Source of the DNA: HK1 sp965202875
Lineage (GTDB): Bacteria > Pseudomonadota > Gammaproteobacteria > HK1
Assembly (NCBI GenBank): GCA_965202875.1
Contig: OZ241870.1
Coordinates: forward strand, 4,154,001 to 4,218,000
DNA: 64,000 nt
Reading direction: 5' to 3'
Position numbers and translations under genes: made by a program. Positions 44,629 through 53,773 of the stretch are shown here, piece after piece. Every line of letters begins with the position of its first letter. Position 1 is the first letter of the stretch. Under the pieces are notes generated by a model. The model was given only the letters and a program-made list of their open reading frames with translations, did no database searches and was not told where the DNA came from.

Positions 44629-47600
44629 TCAGGCGGCGCGCGCCTCCGGTCCGAGGGCATGTTCGATGACCTGTCGCAGCCAGTCGGGCTCGTCGAGGAA
44701 GTAGACGCCGTCCCGCTTCCATTCGCTCGCGGAGCGCAGGCCGTCGTCGATGCGGGCGGCCGGGGTCACGGAGAGGACGTAGGCGCGAAGGCTCAGGTTC
44801 GGATCGTCCTTGCGCAACCGGTCCTCGATCTTCCCGATCTCGTGGTGCAGCGCCACCTTTCTGCGCTCCCTGCCGCCGAAGCGGCTCAACCCCTTGGGGT
44901 CGAGGAACAGGACGTGCTGGCGGGCGTCGTCCTTCAGCCACACGATGAAGTCCGGGTAGTAGCCGAAGTCGTCGAAGAACGACACCCCCCGGCCGCGCGT
45001 GAGGTTGCGGATGAGGTAGAGCTCCCGGCCTTGCAGCCAGGCGTGACGGAGCCCGGCGAGCGATTCCAGATGATCGACGACCCGCTTCTCGTTCTCGTCC
45101 AGGGGGACGGGCTGCACCGTGACCGCCCGGTCCTGCCCGACGTGGAGCAGCGGCCGGTAGGCGTGGGCCTCGTTCCGGATGAGGCCGAACTTCAGGCTCT
45201 CGTACCAGGATTTCAGGTCCTCGAAGCGGCCTTCCCGGAGGGCGTCCGCCAGCGCGCGGGCGTCTTCGGCCAGCTTGTCCCCGGCGGCGTCCATGGACAG
45301 CTTCCAGGCCCGGACGTGGTTCGGATCGTCCTCGTCCAGGGTGGTGATCTCGATCCGGTCGTGCTCCCAGCGCCGGCGCTCCCGCCGCCAGAAGCGGTCG
45401 GCGTACTCGGTGACCAGATCGAGGGCGACGTCTTCGAGCTCCCGTAGCTGCCGGAACCCGGCGGGGTTCAGCCGCTCCGGCGGCAGGCGCAGATCGTACC
45501 AGTCGTCGTTGCGCAGCAGCCGATCCACGGCCTCCCGCTCGATGACCAGGTTGTGCCAGCCCCGCTGCCGCTTGCGGCGCAGCAGCCGTTCGTGCAGGCG
45601 GGCCGCGTCGAGGAAGGGGGCATGGGTCGCGAGGCTGAACCGGTCCGGAGCGGCTCCGGCTTCCGCCACCGCCTCCTCCTCTTGCGAAACGATGGCGCTC
45701 GATCCGGGTTGGGTCGGAGGTGTCGGTCCATGAGCGCCGGCGTCCCGGACCCGGCCTCGCGAAACAATGGCGCTCGATCCGGGCTGGGTCGGGGTCGGGA
45801 CGGACTGGCCCGAATCAGGCTGGCCGGGACGCAGTTGATCGAATCCCGCGCCGGCCGGGTCGCCGGCGGATCCGTGAGGGGCCGGGGCGTTCCCTCCTGC
45901 CGCATCGCCCTCCTGCTCCCCGTGCGCTGCGGCGGCGCCTGGGGCGCCGGCGGAGGCCACCGATTGCAGCCGCGAGTAGAGGTCCAGGGTCACCGGGGGC
46001 AGGCCGGCCGCGCCGCCGGTGGTGGCCGGGTCCGGCAGGACCGGGCGTTCGCCGGAGAGCTCGTACTTGCGGTCTTCCTTCAGCCGGATCAGCTTGAGGT
46101 CGGTCTTGCGCGCGAAGTTCCAGGTGGTCGGCAGGGTGAACGTCTCCCGCTCCGTGCCGATTCCTTCCTGTTGCAGCAGGTCCCGGAAGGTCTGCATGTA
46201 GTCGGCCCGCAGCCCGAAGATGTAGAGCTTCTCCAGCTCCGAAAGCCGGGCGCCGTCATCGGGCGGCGGCGCCCCGCTCTCGCGGTGGCGCTTCAGGCTC
46301 ATGTTCCAGCCCTTCAGCCGTACCCCGCGCCCGAACATCTGGATGATCTCCGGCCCCTCGCCCACCCCGACGTGCATCAGCCCCATCGTGCTCACGCGCC
46401 AGGAGCTCCAGCCCGCGATGAAGCGGCGTGCGCCGATGACCACGTTCACCGTCGAATCCGGCCGGTCCACGCCCGCGAACAGCCGTTGCGCGAAGCCCAT
46501 CTCCCGGTCGACGTCGAAGTCGGGGTTGGGGTCGGGGTCCTCGGTGAGCAGCTTGTAGAGCGCGGCCGAGTCCCCGACGTTGACCACCCCGAAGGGATCG
46601 TGGTCGGCGGTGCGAAGGTGAAGCTCTCCCTCGCCGGCGGTGAGGTAGACGACGTGCAGCCGGCCCGCGCCGTGGAACAGGGTCTCGCAGAGGTCGGCGT
46701 AGACCTGTGCGGAGGGGTCTTCGCCGGTGCGCGGCAGGTGGGGGAAGCGGTCGTGGAAGAAGTCCCGGCCCTCGTCGTCGAGCAGCCCGGACTGCCCGTC
46801 GAGCAGGCGCGTGATCATGGGCCGCACCGCCTCGCCGCGGGCCAGCACCCAGCCGAGGAAGCGGAGGATGCGCACGACGTCGGAGCGGGTCGCGCGGTCC
46901 GCCTTGCTCGATCCGGTCACCGTCTTGCCGAGGAACACCCACAGCGGCTTCGCCGGGTTGAACGCCCGCCCGCGCGCGCCGTGGTCCCGCCAGATGCGCA
47001 ATTGCTGGTAGAAGGTGAGCAGGCAGCCGAGCAGGTACATGTCGGCGTTCCCGTCCTGCACCCCGCCCGGCAGGTTCAGGATGTCGTAGTCCTTGCCGTA
47101 GCCGTCCTCGTGGAAGCGGCGGTAGGGGTAGTCGAACAGCAGGCACTTGCCGTAGGCGTGCAGCAGGTCGGGGTCCTTCCCGGTCGCCACCTGGTTGAAG
47201 GTGGCCGAGTACTCGAAGGTGAAGCCGCCGCGGGACAGCTCCCGGCGGCGCTCGCGCCAGACCTTGCCGGTGGCCCCGAGGTGCCCCTCGTCCACCAGCA
47301 CCAGGTTGTCGTCGCCGAAGTCGCGGACGGCGACCCGTTTCACCCCCTTCTTCTCCGCGAGCTTGTTGAGGTCGATGATCTCCACCGGCGCGAACAGGTC
47401 CGAGCCGGCCGCACTGGAGAACACCCGCGCGGCGAGGCCGCTCGCGCGGAACTCGCGCTCGTGCTGCGCCGACATCTGCTCGTTCGGGGTCACCAGCACG
47501 ACGTTGTTGAGCCGCCCTCCGGCGCGGGAGAGGTAATGCCGGTACTGGAGGATGTGGGCGTGCATGAGGAGGGTCTTGCCGGAGCCGGTCGCGCTCTGGA

Positions 47601-48057
47601 AGGCGAGGGTGCGGAGATCGTCCGGCTGGTAGTCCGGGAGGCGGGAGGTCGGCCGGTGGCGGGACTTCGCCCGGTTCAAGTCGGCGCGGAGCGCCTCGGC
47701 GTCGTCGAAGTAGCGGTGGAGGTAGTGCTCGGTGAACAGCAGGGCGAGGTACTGGTGCGGTTTCCAGGTCCGGCCGTGCTCCCCGGTCATGCGAAGGCGA
47801 CGGCTGAGCGCACCGATGTTGGCGTCGTACTCGGAGAAGCGGTCGCGGGTGACCTTGACCCATGCGGCGGGCGTCAGGTAGAGCGCCCGGAAGTACTCGC
47901 TCTCGCCGCCGGCCGCGCCCATCTCTCCCGGCGCGCGCGCCAGGGATTCGAGCATCTCCCCCAGGTCCTCGTAGCCGAACTCCCGGCAGGCGAAGCGCTG
48001 GAGCGCCAAGCGGTTCCGGAGCAGTGCGCTTCCCGTGCTACCGCGCCGCTGCCGCAT
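44629..48057 (-). CDS. type III-like restriction subunit (helicase-nuclease)
   Basis: The protein has 1142 residues from ATG 48057, overlapping the methylase gene by 20 bases. It has helicase motifs: Walker A ATGSGKT (156-162), motif II DEGH (256-259), ATFNQVATGKDPD, and RFIAGWSSWRVSTMGLM with IIQMFGRGVRLKG in the second RecA domain. A C-terminal nuclease motif, YYPDFIVWLKDDARQHVLFL then DPKG, fits a PD-DxK core. An Ala/Gly/Pro linker (about 755-860) contains the same short segment, TQPGSSAIVS, twice, from an in-frame 75-base duplication. It works as Res with the Mod-like methylase. Confidence 0.85.
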   Translation of the reverse strand: MRQRRGSTGSALLRNRLALQRFACREFGYEDLGEMLESLARAPGEMGAAGGESEYFRALYLTPAAWVKVTRDRFSEYDANIGALSRRLRMTGEHGRTWKPHQYLALLFTEHYLHRYFDDAEALRADLNRAKSRHRPTSRLPDYQPDDLRTLAFQSATGSGKTLLMHAHILQYRHYLSRAGGRLNNVVLVTPNEQMSAQHEREFRASGLAARVFSSAAGSDLFAPVEIIDLNKLAEKKGVKRVAVRDFGDDNLVLVDEGHLGATGKVWRERRRELSRGGFTFEYSATFNQVATGKDPDLLHAYGKCLLFDYPYRRFHEDGYGKDYDILNLPGGVQDGNADMYLLGCLLTFYQQLRIWRDHGARGRAFNPAKPLWVFLGKTVTGSSKADRATRSDVVRILRFLGWVLARGEAVRPMITRLLDGQSGLLDDEGRDFFHDRFPHLPRTGEDPSAQVYADLCETLFHGAGRLHVVYLTAGEGELHLRTADHDPFGVVNVGDSAALYKLLTEDPDPNPDFDVDREMGFAQRLFAGVDRPDSTVNVVIGARRFIAGWSSWRVSTMGLMHVGVGEGPEIIQMFGRGVRLKGWNMSLKRHRESGAPPPDDGARLSELEKLYIFGLRADYMQTFRDLLQQEGIGTERETFTLPTTWNFARKTDLKLIRLKEDRKYELSGERPVLPDPATTGGAAGLPPVTLDLYSRLQSVASAGAPGAAAAHGEQEGDAAGGNAPAPHGSAGDPAGAGFDQLRPGQPDSGQSVPTPTQPGSSAIVSRGRVRDAGAHGPTPPTQPGSSAIVSQEEEAVAEAGAAPDRFSLATHAPFLDAARLHERLLRRKRQRGWHNLVIEREAVDRLLRNDDWYDLRLPPERLNPAGFRQLRELEDVALDLVTEYADRFWRRERRRWEHDRIEITTLDEDDPNHVRAWKLSMDAAGDKLAEDARALADALREGRFEDLKSWYESLKFGLIRNEAHAYRPLLHVGQDRAVTVQPVPLDENEKRVVDHLESLAGLRHAWLQGRELYLIRNLTRGRGVSFFDDFGYYPDFIVWLKDDARQHVLFLDPKGLSRFGGRERRKVALHHEIGKIEDRLRKDDPNLSLRAYVLSVTPAARIDDGLRSASEWKRDGVYFLDEPDWLRQVIEHALGPEARAA
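45681..45792. repeat. in-frame direct repeat in the Res linker
   Basis: Two 37-base units (45681-45717 and 45756-45792) differ at three bases and are spaced by 75 bases, exactly 25 codons. The segment between contains GCGCCGGCGTCCCGG, reminiscent of R1. Confidence 0.65.
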
Positions 48058-51000
48058 CGGGATCCCCCTCGAACATCCGTTCCCGGAAGACGGGTTCGAT
48101 GGTCTCGGTGGCCCAGGTCTCGCCGGGCTGCCGTATGGCATTCAGGGTGTGGTCGCCGTTGACGTAGATGACGTCCAGCGGGCCGTCGAATCGTTTGCGG
48201 TTGCGGTCGAACCATGTGTCCAGGGCGGCGCAGTCGATCTCATGGAGATTGCGCCAGAGGATGAGGCAGTGCCGTCCCTCGGCGTCCATGCCCGTGATGA
48301 CGAGTACGCCGTCGATCCGGCGGCGGGACTCCACCCGGAGGCCGATCAGGTAGTTGAAGGTCTCGGGCAGGTCGACTTGGGTGTTGTCGTCTCGCACACC
48401 ATCGCGCACGACGGAGAGGGTGTAGGCGAAGGGGTCCGAGAAGTCCTTGCCCAGCAGGGAAGCGCTGCTAGACGTCTCCACGCCGAGCGCATAGCGCAGC
48501 CGGTAGTCCTCGGCCAGGGCGGGGTTGCTTTTCAGTACTTCCACTCGTGCTTGCGATGGTGGGACCACGACGAGGCTGTCCATCGTATCTTCGTACGATT
48601 CCAGACGGACGTACTTGAACAACTGGCTGACGCCCTTGCGCGAGATCGGCTTTCCGCCCTTCCAGTCCGCCGAGTAGACGACCTTCTTCATGCGTGGTAG
48701 CAGCACCGTATCGAAGTGGTGGCCGACTTCTGCCAGGACATATTTCCGGCTTCCGCCGTGTTCCCGGTTCAGGTTGACCACGGCATGGCCGGTGGTACCG
48801 GAGCCGGCGAAAAAATCAAGAATACATGCGTTTCCCTTCTGAGCTCCTGCAACATGAATCGAGTCCATGACTGCATGAATGGATTTCGGGTACGAGAAGA
48901 CCGATTCACGGAACATCTCCTTCAGGAGTGCGGTGCCATGCTCTACTGCGGAATATCTTGCGTCGAACCAGCACGACATCGACACCACTCCTTCTTCATG
49001 GGGCCGTCTCTTGTAGTACACATAATCATGGCCGGATCGGTCCTTTCGTACAGCGAGGTCCGAAAGGGAGTTCATTACCGTCTTCCACTCCCAGCGCCAC
49101 CTCTTCTGCACACCATCCTCGTTGTCCGGAAACACCACCTGTTCGCCATCCAGGGGTTCTTCTTCCACAATCCATTCTTCGTTCGATTCATTCCACGTCA
49201 TCTTCGGGATACGTATTTCCTCATTCTTAACGTATATGGGATAGTAAAGGGATGGACGTGCGATCCGATCCGAACCCGATCCTTCCCGCCGCAGATTCCT
49301 CCATTCGAACACGCCTCGCTCATCGCGTTCCGAGAAACGTGCCACCTGTTTTTCAGTCGGTGGCATACGTCCAATAGCGGAATTTTCCCCCCGGCCGACA
49401 TACAACAGGTACTCATGCGCGACCGAGTATCCTCCTTTCGTCGGCCGTCCCGATGGGTTTGTACGGACCAGGATCGTCCCGAGAAACCGGCCATCGAAAA
49501 TATCGGAAAGCAGGAAGCTCAGCTCCCGATGCTGTTCGTCGTCGATGGCCGCAACCAGAATGCCGTCATCTACCAGTAATTCCGAGGCGGCCCGGATGCG
49601 ATTCTCCATCAGGGACATCCAGGCTGACGATTTATATCCGTTCTTGTAGAGGATTGGCGAGGCATCCGTATTGAAAGGCGGGTCGATGTACACGCACTGC
49701 ACCCGCCTGCGGTACCGGGTTTGCAGCAGGTTCAGCGCCTGGAAGTTCTCGCCGTGGACCAGCAGGCCGTCTGTCTGCTCGTCCAGCGAGCCAGCGTCGG
49801 AGAGGGCGGCCAGCAGCCGGTCGGTGAAGTCGCGCTCGAAGTGCCGGGTGTCCAGCACCAGGCAAGGGTTGGCTTTGAGGAAATCGGCGGTCGGCGGATC
49901 GCTCCAGGCCACGTTGCCGTTCGTCAAATCCCCCGCGATCTCATCGACCGCGAACAGCTCGACCCATTCCTCGTACTGCGCCCGGTTGGCGGCGATCTCC
50001 GGGTACAGCGTTTCCGGCACCCGGTCCAGGGTGATGCACCAGTTCGTTTCCAGCACGAACTTCTTCTTGAGCCAGAGCTGCTTCTGGAAGTCCTCCAATT
50101 GCGCCAGGAAGTCGATGATCTTCCCGCCGATGTGGCGGATCGCCCGCACCCGCGCCAGCGCCCGGTCCAGGAGGGCGGCATCGCCCCGTTCCAGATCGTC
50201 CAGGTTCAGCACCTGGGTGTTCAGGTACAGATCCAGCTCGCGGCGCAGGAACCCGCCGAGATCCTTGTGGATGAAGTAGTCGAAGCTGTTCTTCGCCGTG
50301 TATCGATCAAGGTGCTTCGCGAGAAGCGTGCGCTCGCCGTTGGCGTTCGTCGGGGCCGGCGCGGCGAGCGCCGCCCGCCACCCCGAATCCACCGCATCCG
50401 CCGCACTCAGGATCCCTTCGACCGTCGCCTCGTTGATGCGGCCCTGTTGCGAGCCGCCGTTCCCCGGCCACCGCCTCTTCTCGCCCTCCGTCAGCGGCCG
50501 ATGCTCGAAGCGGACGGCCAGCTTCCAACCTTCGATGGCGACAGCGTTCCCACCGGTTGCGAGCACGAAGCGACGCTGGCGGCCGTTGGCCTCCTTGACG
50601 TTGTCCTTCTCGTTGTCGGCCGCGGCGGTCTCGAAGCGCACGCGCCGCGCCGCCCCGCCCGCGCCGATCGTGAAGGTGTAGCTGGCGTAATTCTCCGTGG
50701 TCTTGACGTAGTACTGGTCCGCGTTGGCCCAGTGCAGCTTCACTTCCTCGCCATCGTAGGGGATGAGGTAGGCGGGTCGGCCGCCGCTGGAATAGCGGCG
50801 CTGCGAGATGAAGTCGCCCTCGGTGTAATAGCGGGCGAAGAAGTTGGCGAGATGGTTGTAGACGTCGGCCTCGGCGTCCGCGTCCTTCTTCCGCGCTGCA
50901 TCCGTGCCCTGCTTCATGTCGGCGAGCCGGCGTTGCAGCTCGACGAGCTTGGGCGGAGGGGTGCGGTCAGGGTCGACGCCGAGCCATTTGGCCTTCTGTC

Positions 51001-51304
51001 GGGTTTCCTCCAGTTCCCACTCCAGCCGGCTCCATTCCTCCGCGCTGTCGAGATTCAGCTTCGTCTTCACCTGCGGCAGCAGGTCGCGTTCCAGGAACGC
51101 GGCGACCTCGGCCGTCTTCAGGTTCATGATCCGGTACAGGCCGAAGTCCAGATCGCCCCGGTCGAGCTGGAACATCTCGCGCAGCAGGGCCTTCAGCCGT
51201 TCGAGCTTCTCCGTGGAGCCGGGGGCCGGCCGCGCGTCGGTCGGCTGCGCGCCATGCGGCGCGGTGCCGGTCGGCGGGGCGCCGGATGGGGTCGAGTCGA
51301 TCAT
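48038..51304 (-). CDS. type III-like DNA adenine methyltransferase (Mod), long form
   Basis: The protein has 1088 residues from ATG 51304. Motif IV DPPFNT (Asp541) precedes motif I DFFAGSGTTGHAV (from Asp830), the order of beta-class methyltransferases such as Mod. Between them, LVRTNPSGRPTKGG and a recognition region. The first 500 residues (LKALLREMFQLDRGDLDFGL; AYLIPYDGEEVKLHWANAD; TLLAKHLDRYTAKNSFDYFI) are far longer than in EcoP15I Mod, which is about 640 residues in all, and are typical of a distinct long Mod branch. The N-terminal 30 residues are Pro/Gly/Ala repeats that differ between the leader copies. The Res gene overlaps its end. Confidence 0.88.
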   Translation of the reverse strand: MIDSTPSGAPPTGTAPHGAQPTDARPAPGSTEKLERLKALLREMFQLDRGDLDFGLYRIMNLKTAEVAAFLERDLLPQVKTKLNLDSAEEWSRLEWELEETRQKAKWLGVDPDRTPPPKLVELQRRLADMKQGTDAARKKDADAEADVYNHLANFFARYYTEGDFISQRRYSSGGRPAYLIPYDGEEVKLHWANADQYYVKTTENYASYTFTIGAGGAARRVRFETAAADNEKDNVKEANGRQRRFVLATGGNAVAIEGWKLAVRFEHRPLTEGEKRRWPGNGGSQQGRINEATVEGILSAADAVDSGWRAALAAPAPTNANGERTLLAKHLDRYTAKNSFDYFIHKDLGGFLRRELDLYLNTQVLNLDDLERGDAALLDRALARVRAIRHIGGKIIDFLAQLEDFQKQLWLKKKFVLETNWCITLDRVPETLYPEIAANRAQYEEWVELFAVDEIAGDLTNGNVAWSDPPTADFLKANPCLVLDTRHFERDFTDRLLAALSDAGSLDEQTDGLLVHGENFQALNLLQTRYRRRVQCVYIDPPFNTDASPILYKNGYKSSAWMSLMENRIRAASELLVDDGILVAAIDDEQHRELSFLLSDIFDGRFLGTILVRTNPSGRPTKGGYSVAHEYLLYVGRGENSAIGRMPPTEKQVARFSERDERGVFEWRNLRREGSGSDRIARPSLYYPIYVKNEEIRIPKMTWNESNEEWIVEEEPLDGEQVVFPDNEDGVQKRWRWEWKTVMNSLSDLAVRKDRSGHDYVYYKRRPHEEGVVSMSCWFDARYSAVEHGTALLKEMFRESVFSYPKSIHAVMDSIHVAGAQKGNACILDFFAGSGTTGHAVVNLNREHGGSRKYVLAEVGHHFDTVLLPRMKKVVYSADWKGGKPISRKGVSQLFKYVRLESYEDTMDSLVVVPPSQARVEVLKSNPALAEDYRLRYALGVETSSSASLLGKDFSDPFAYTLSVVRDGVRDDNTQVDLPETFNYLIGLRVESRRRIDGVLVITGMDAEGRHCLILWRNLHEIDCAALDTWFDRNRKRFDGPLDVIYVNGDHTLNAIRQPGETWATETIEPVFRERMFEGDPDAAAAR

Positions 51305-51695
51305 GGCGAAATCATCATGGGAAGCCCGGATGGACCGGGAAAGGGCCGGAGGCCGCATGAGGTGTCGGACATCGGCGCTCTCCGGAGTCCGTCCGCACAG
51401 CCGGTCTCGGACGGGACGGCAAACACCGGGGCCGGCCGCATGCCGGCCGGCACGACGCCGTCCGGCATGGCACCGGTCGGCCGCGCGCCATGCGGCCGCG
51501 CGCCAGTCGGCGCGGCGCTGAACAGCGCGGCGCCGTTTGGCACAGCACCGGATGGGGTCGAGTCGGTCATGGCGGGATCATAGGAGGCTCGGATGGACCG
51601 GGAAAGGGCCGGAAGTCGCACGAGGCGTCGGACATCGGATCGACCGGGGAAGGGCCGGAAGCCGCAAGGCGTCGGATATCGGCGGGCACGGGAGA
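51284..51695. repeat. tandem Mod-leader repeats
   Basis: Leader block copies at 51284-51376 (with the functional ATG), 51550-51640 (with a second ATG, giving MTDSTPSGAVPNGAALFSAA) and a partial one at 51635-51695. Between the first two, 51430-51545 is a run of 15-base units encoding Pro-x-Gly-Ala-x peptides. The upstream copy could start a nested short frame read into the leader. Confidence 0.75.
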
Positions 51696-51807
51696 GGCCG
51701 CCGGCGTCGAGGTGTCCGGTGGACCGGGCCGGTACTCCCAGACCGGTGCCCCCAGGCCGGTGCCCCGATGTGCGCCCGCGCTGCCGCCTCCTTCATTCGG
51801 GCCTCCC
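51696..51807. other. 3-prime flank of the oxidoreductase duplication
   Basis: Matches 29585-29697 with few mismatches, including CATTCGGGCCTCCCTCATTC just after the stop codon. Two adjacent CATTCGGGC units form a short tandem repeat in both copies. Confidence 0.5.
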
Positions 51808-52899
51808 TCATTCGGGCGGGATGAGGACGAGCTTTCCGGTGAACGCCTTGGCCAGGAATTCTTCCTGTGCCCGGCGGATCTCGTGCAAGGGGAACGTCTT
51901 CGCGACGAGAGGGCGGATTTCGTCGCGCTCGACGTAGGAGACCAGGTTCTCGAAGACCTCTTCCTCCTGAAAGGTGCAACCGAACAGCGTCAGGTCCTTG
52001 AGGTACAGCGTCCGTACGTCCAGCTCGACCAGCGGGCCGGCGATCGCGCCGGCCGTCGCGTAGCGCCCGCCGCGCCGGAGCGCGTCGAGGAGCCGCGGCC
52101 AGGATGCTCCGGCCACGAGATCGATGACCACGTCGATGCCGTCATGCCCGACCGCGGCGGCGAGGTCGGCGTTCCGGTCCACGACCTCGTCCGCGCCGAT
52201 GGTGCGCACGGCATCGGCCTTCGTGGCGCTTGCGACGGCGACGACGTGGGCGCCGCGGCGTTTCGCAAGCTGAACCGCGGCCGATCCGACCCCGCCCGAA
52301 GCGCCGGTGACGAGCACGCGCTCCGCCCCCACCGAGGCCCGGTGGAGCAGGTTCTCGGCCGTGGAGTAGGCGCACGGGATGGAAGCCAGCTCCTCGTCGG
52401 ACCAGTCGCATCCGACCTTGTACGTTTCGCGGGCGGGCGCCCTGGCGTATTGCGCAAACGCGCCGTCGCATTCCGAGCCGAAGGTCCGGCACTCGAACGG
52501 GCGGCCACCGGCATCGCGCATCATGCTGCGGACGATCACGCGCTCGCCGATGCGGTTCCGGTCCACGCCTTCGCCCACGGCCACGATCCGGCCACAGCAA
52601 TCGGCGCCCTGGATGCGGGGAAAGTCCAGCGGGACGCCCATCCAGCTTGCGTCCGCGTCATCGACCGTGTCGAAGCCGTCCGCGCCGCCGGTCCCGGTCG
52701 CATCGCCGACCGCCTTCGAATACCACCCGATGCGCGTGTTGACGTCGGTATTGTTGACGCCCGCGGCGGCCACCTCGATGAGCACTTCACCGGCACGCGG
52801 CGCCGGCGTGGGGACGTCGTCGCGATAGTGCAGCTTGTCCAGTCCGCCATGGCCGACAAGCTGGACGGCGGCCATCCGCGAGGGAATCGTGGAAGTCAT
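51808..52899 (-). CDS. zinc-type alcohol dehydrogenase/quinone oxidoreductase, intact copy 2
   Basis: The protein has 363 residues from ATG 52899. It has a GroES-like N-terminal domain (GEVLIEVAAAGVNNTDVNTR, IQGADCCGRIVAVGEGVD) and a Rossmann domain with VLVTGASGGVGSAAVQLAKR (about 190-210), ending FTGKLVLIPPE. Medium-chain reductases of this type reduce quinones or enones with NADPH. It resembles the zeta-crystallin group but has an Asp/Gly/Thr insert at 50-75 (GDATGTGGADGFDTVDD). No zinc-binding cysteine set is obvious. The copy at 29698-30788 is frameshifted. Confidence 0.88.
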   Translation of the reverse strand: MTSTIPSRMAAVQLVGHGGLDKLHYRDDVPTPAPRAGEVLIEVAAAGVNNTDVNTRIGWYSKAVGDATGTGGADGFDTVDDADASWMGVPLDFPRIQGADCCGRIVAVGEGVDRNRIGERVIVRSMMRDAGGRPFECRTFGSECDGAFAQYARAPARETYKVGCDWSDEELASIPCAYSTAENLLHRASVGAERVLVTGASGGVGSAAVQLAKRRGAHVVAVASATKADAVRTIGADEVVDRNADLAAAVGHDGIDVVIDLVAGASWPRLLDALRRGGRYATAGAIAGPLVELDVRTLYLKDLTLFGCTFQEEEVFENLVSYVERDEIRPLVAKTFPLHEIRRAQEEFLAKAFTGKLVLIPPE

Positions 52900-52984
52900 G
52901 TCGGCGCTCCGAGTTGCTGGAATCTCCCACGCGGCAGGGCCTTCAGCCGGTCGAGCCCGTCCGCGGAGCCGGGTCGAGCAGCGC

Positions 52985-53345
52985 CGGCGACCGCCGCCGC
53001 CACGATCGTCAACGTCATGGCCGAGAGGTCTTCGGCCCCGAAGATCGGATCGTTCAGGGCGTAGCGCCGGAACATCGCGACGACGGTCAACCCCGCCAGC
53101 ACCGTCAGGGCCAGGCCCCCGGCGGCGATCGAGCACGCCTCCACCACCCGGACGAAGCGCGACCGCAGCCCGGGAAAGCCGGCCCGGTACTTCCCGGAGC
53201 GCTTCGGCCGGTTCACTCGCCCTATGACCGCGCTGGCGCCGAGCGCCTCGATGAACGGAACGTCGAACCTCGAGGTCATCCGGATCTTCATCCCTACCAG
53301 GTCTTCGAGCCTTTGCACCGATTTGCCTCGGGTGGGCAGCGAAAT
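52985..53345 (-). pseudogene. fused fragments of the TRAP genes dctP and dctQ
   Basis: Bases 52985-53222 match 43010-43245 (first 80-85 codons of dctQ plus the junction). Bases 53223-53345 match 43672-43795, an internal piece of dctP (RLEDLVGMKIRMTSRFDVPF). The dctP segment between them is missing, so GASAV is joined directly to GRVNRPKRSGK. Both pieces have mismatches. It adjoins the oxidoreductase copy on one side and the lipase 3-prime end on the other. Confidence 0.85.
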
Positions 53346-53413
53346 CCCGACCGGAAATCGCTGGTGGCCGGGCAGGGTGGACGGAGGCTTTCCGATGAGC
53401 GGACTTGCTCCGG

Positions 53414-53773
53414 TCAGGGCCAGCGGGTGCAATCCTCGATCGCTCGTCGATACCTCTTCATGTCGTGGTCGCGCAGGTACTCCTTCACCGAGACTCCGAG
53501 TCCATCCGGACCTTCCTTCCTGATCTCCTCGGCCACTCCCTCGACGCGGTTCAGGAACTGTTGCCACCGACTGAGCTTGGCGTCGATGTTTCCATCATGG
53601 TCGATGTACACGACGCTTCCGACGTGTCGGTAACCGCCCAAGCGTGCCGGTATCCGCGTCACTATGTCCATGTCGTTGCAGAAGCGCCAGTAGCGATCCT
53701 TCACTTCCACGTTCAGGTCCCGCGCCGTTCTGGCGTCCACTACCCTCGGCTGCCCGAACGTGTATGTGGCCGT
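53414..53773 (-). pseudogene. class 3 lipase, 3-prime part (cut by IS4-type element)
   Basis: Encodes TATYTFGQPRVVDARTARDL, WRFCNDMDIVTRIPARLGGY and RHVG, the second half of a Lipase_3 domain with the catalytic Asp (in DMDIV) and His (in YRHVG), then about 60 helical residues to the stop at 53414. It joins in frame to the 5-prime part at 55201-55708 once the element and one 10-base duplication are removed. Confidence 0.9.

Noticed and set aside
45553..48162. 869-codon plus-strand frame opposite the Res gene
   Set aside because: Antisense shadow of the helicase; no ribosome site or domain.
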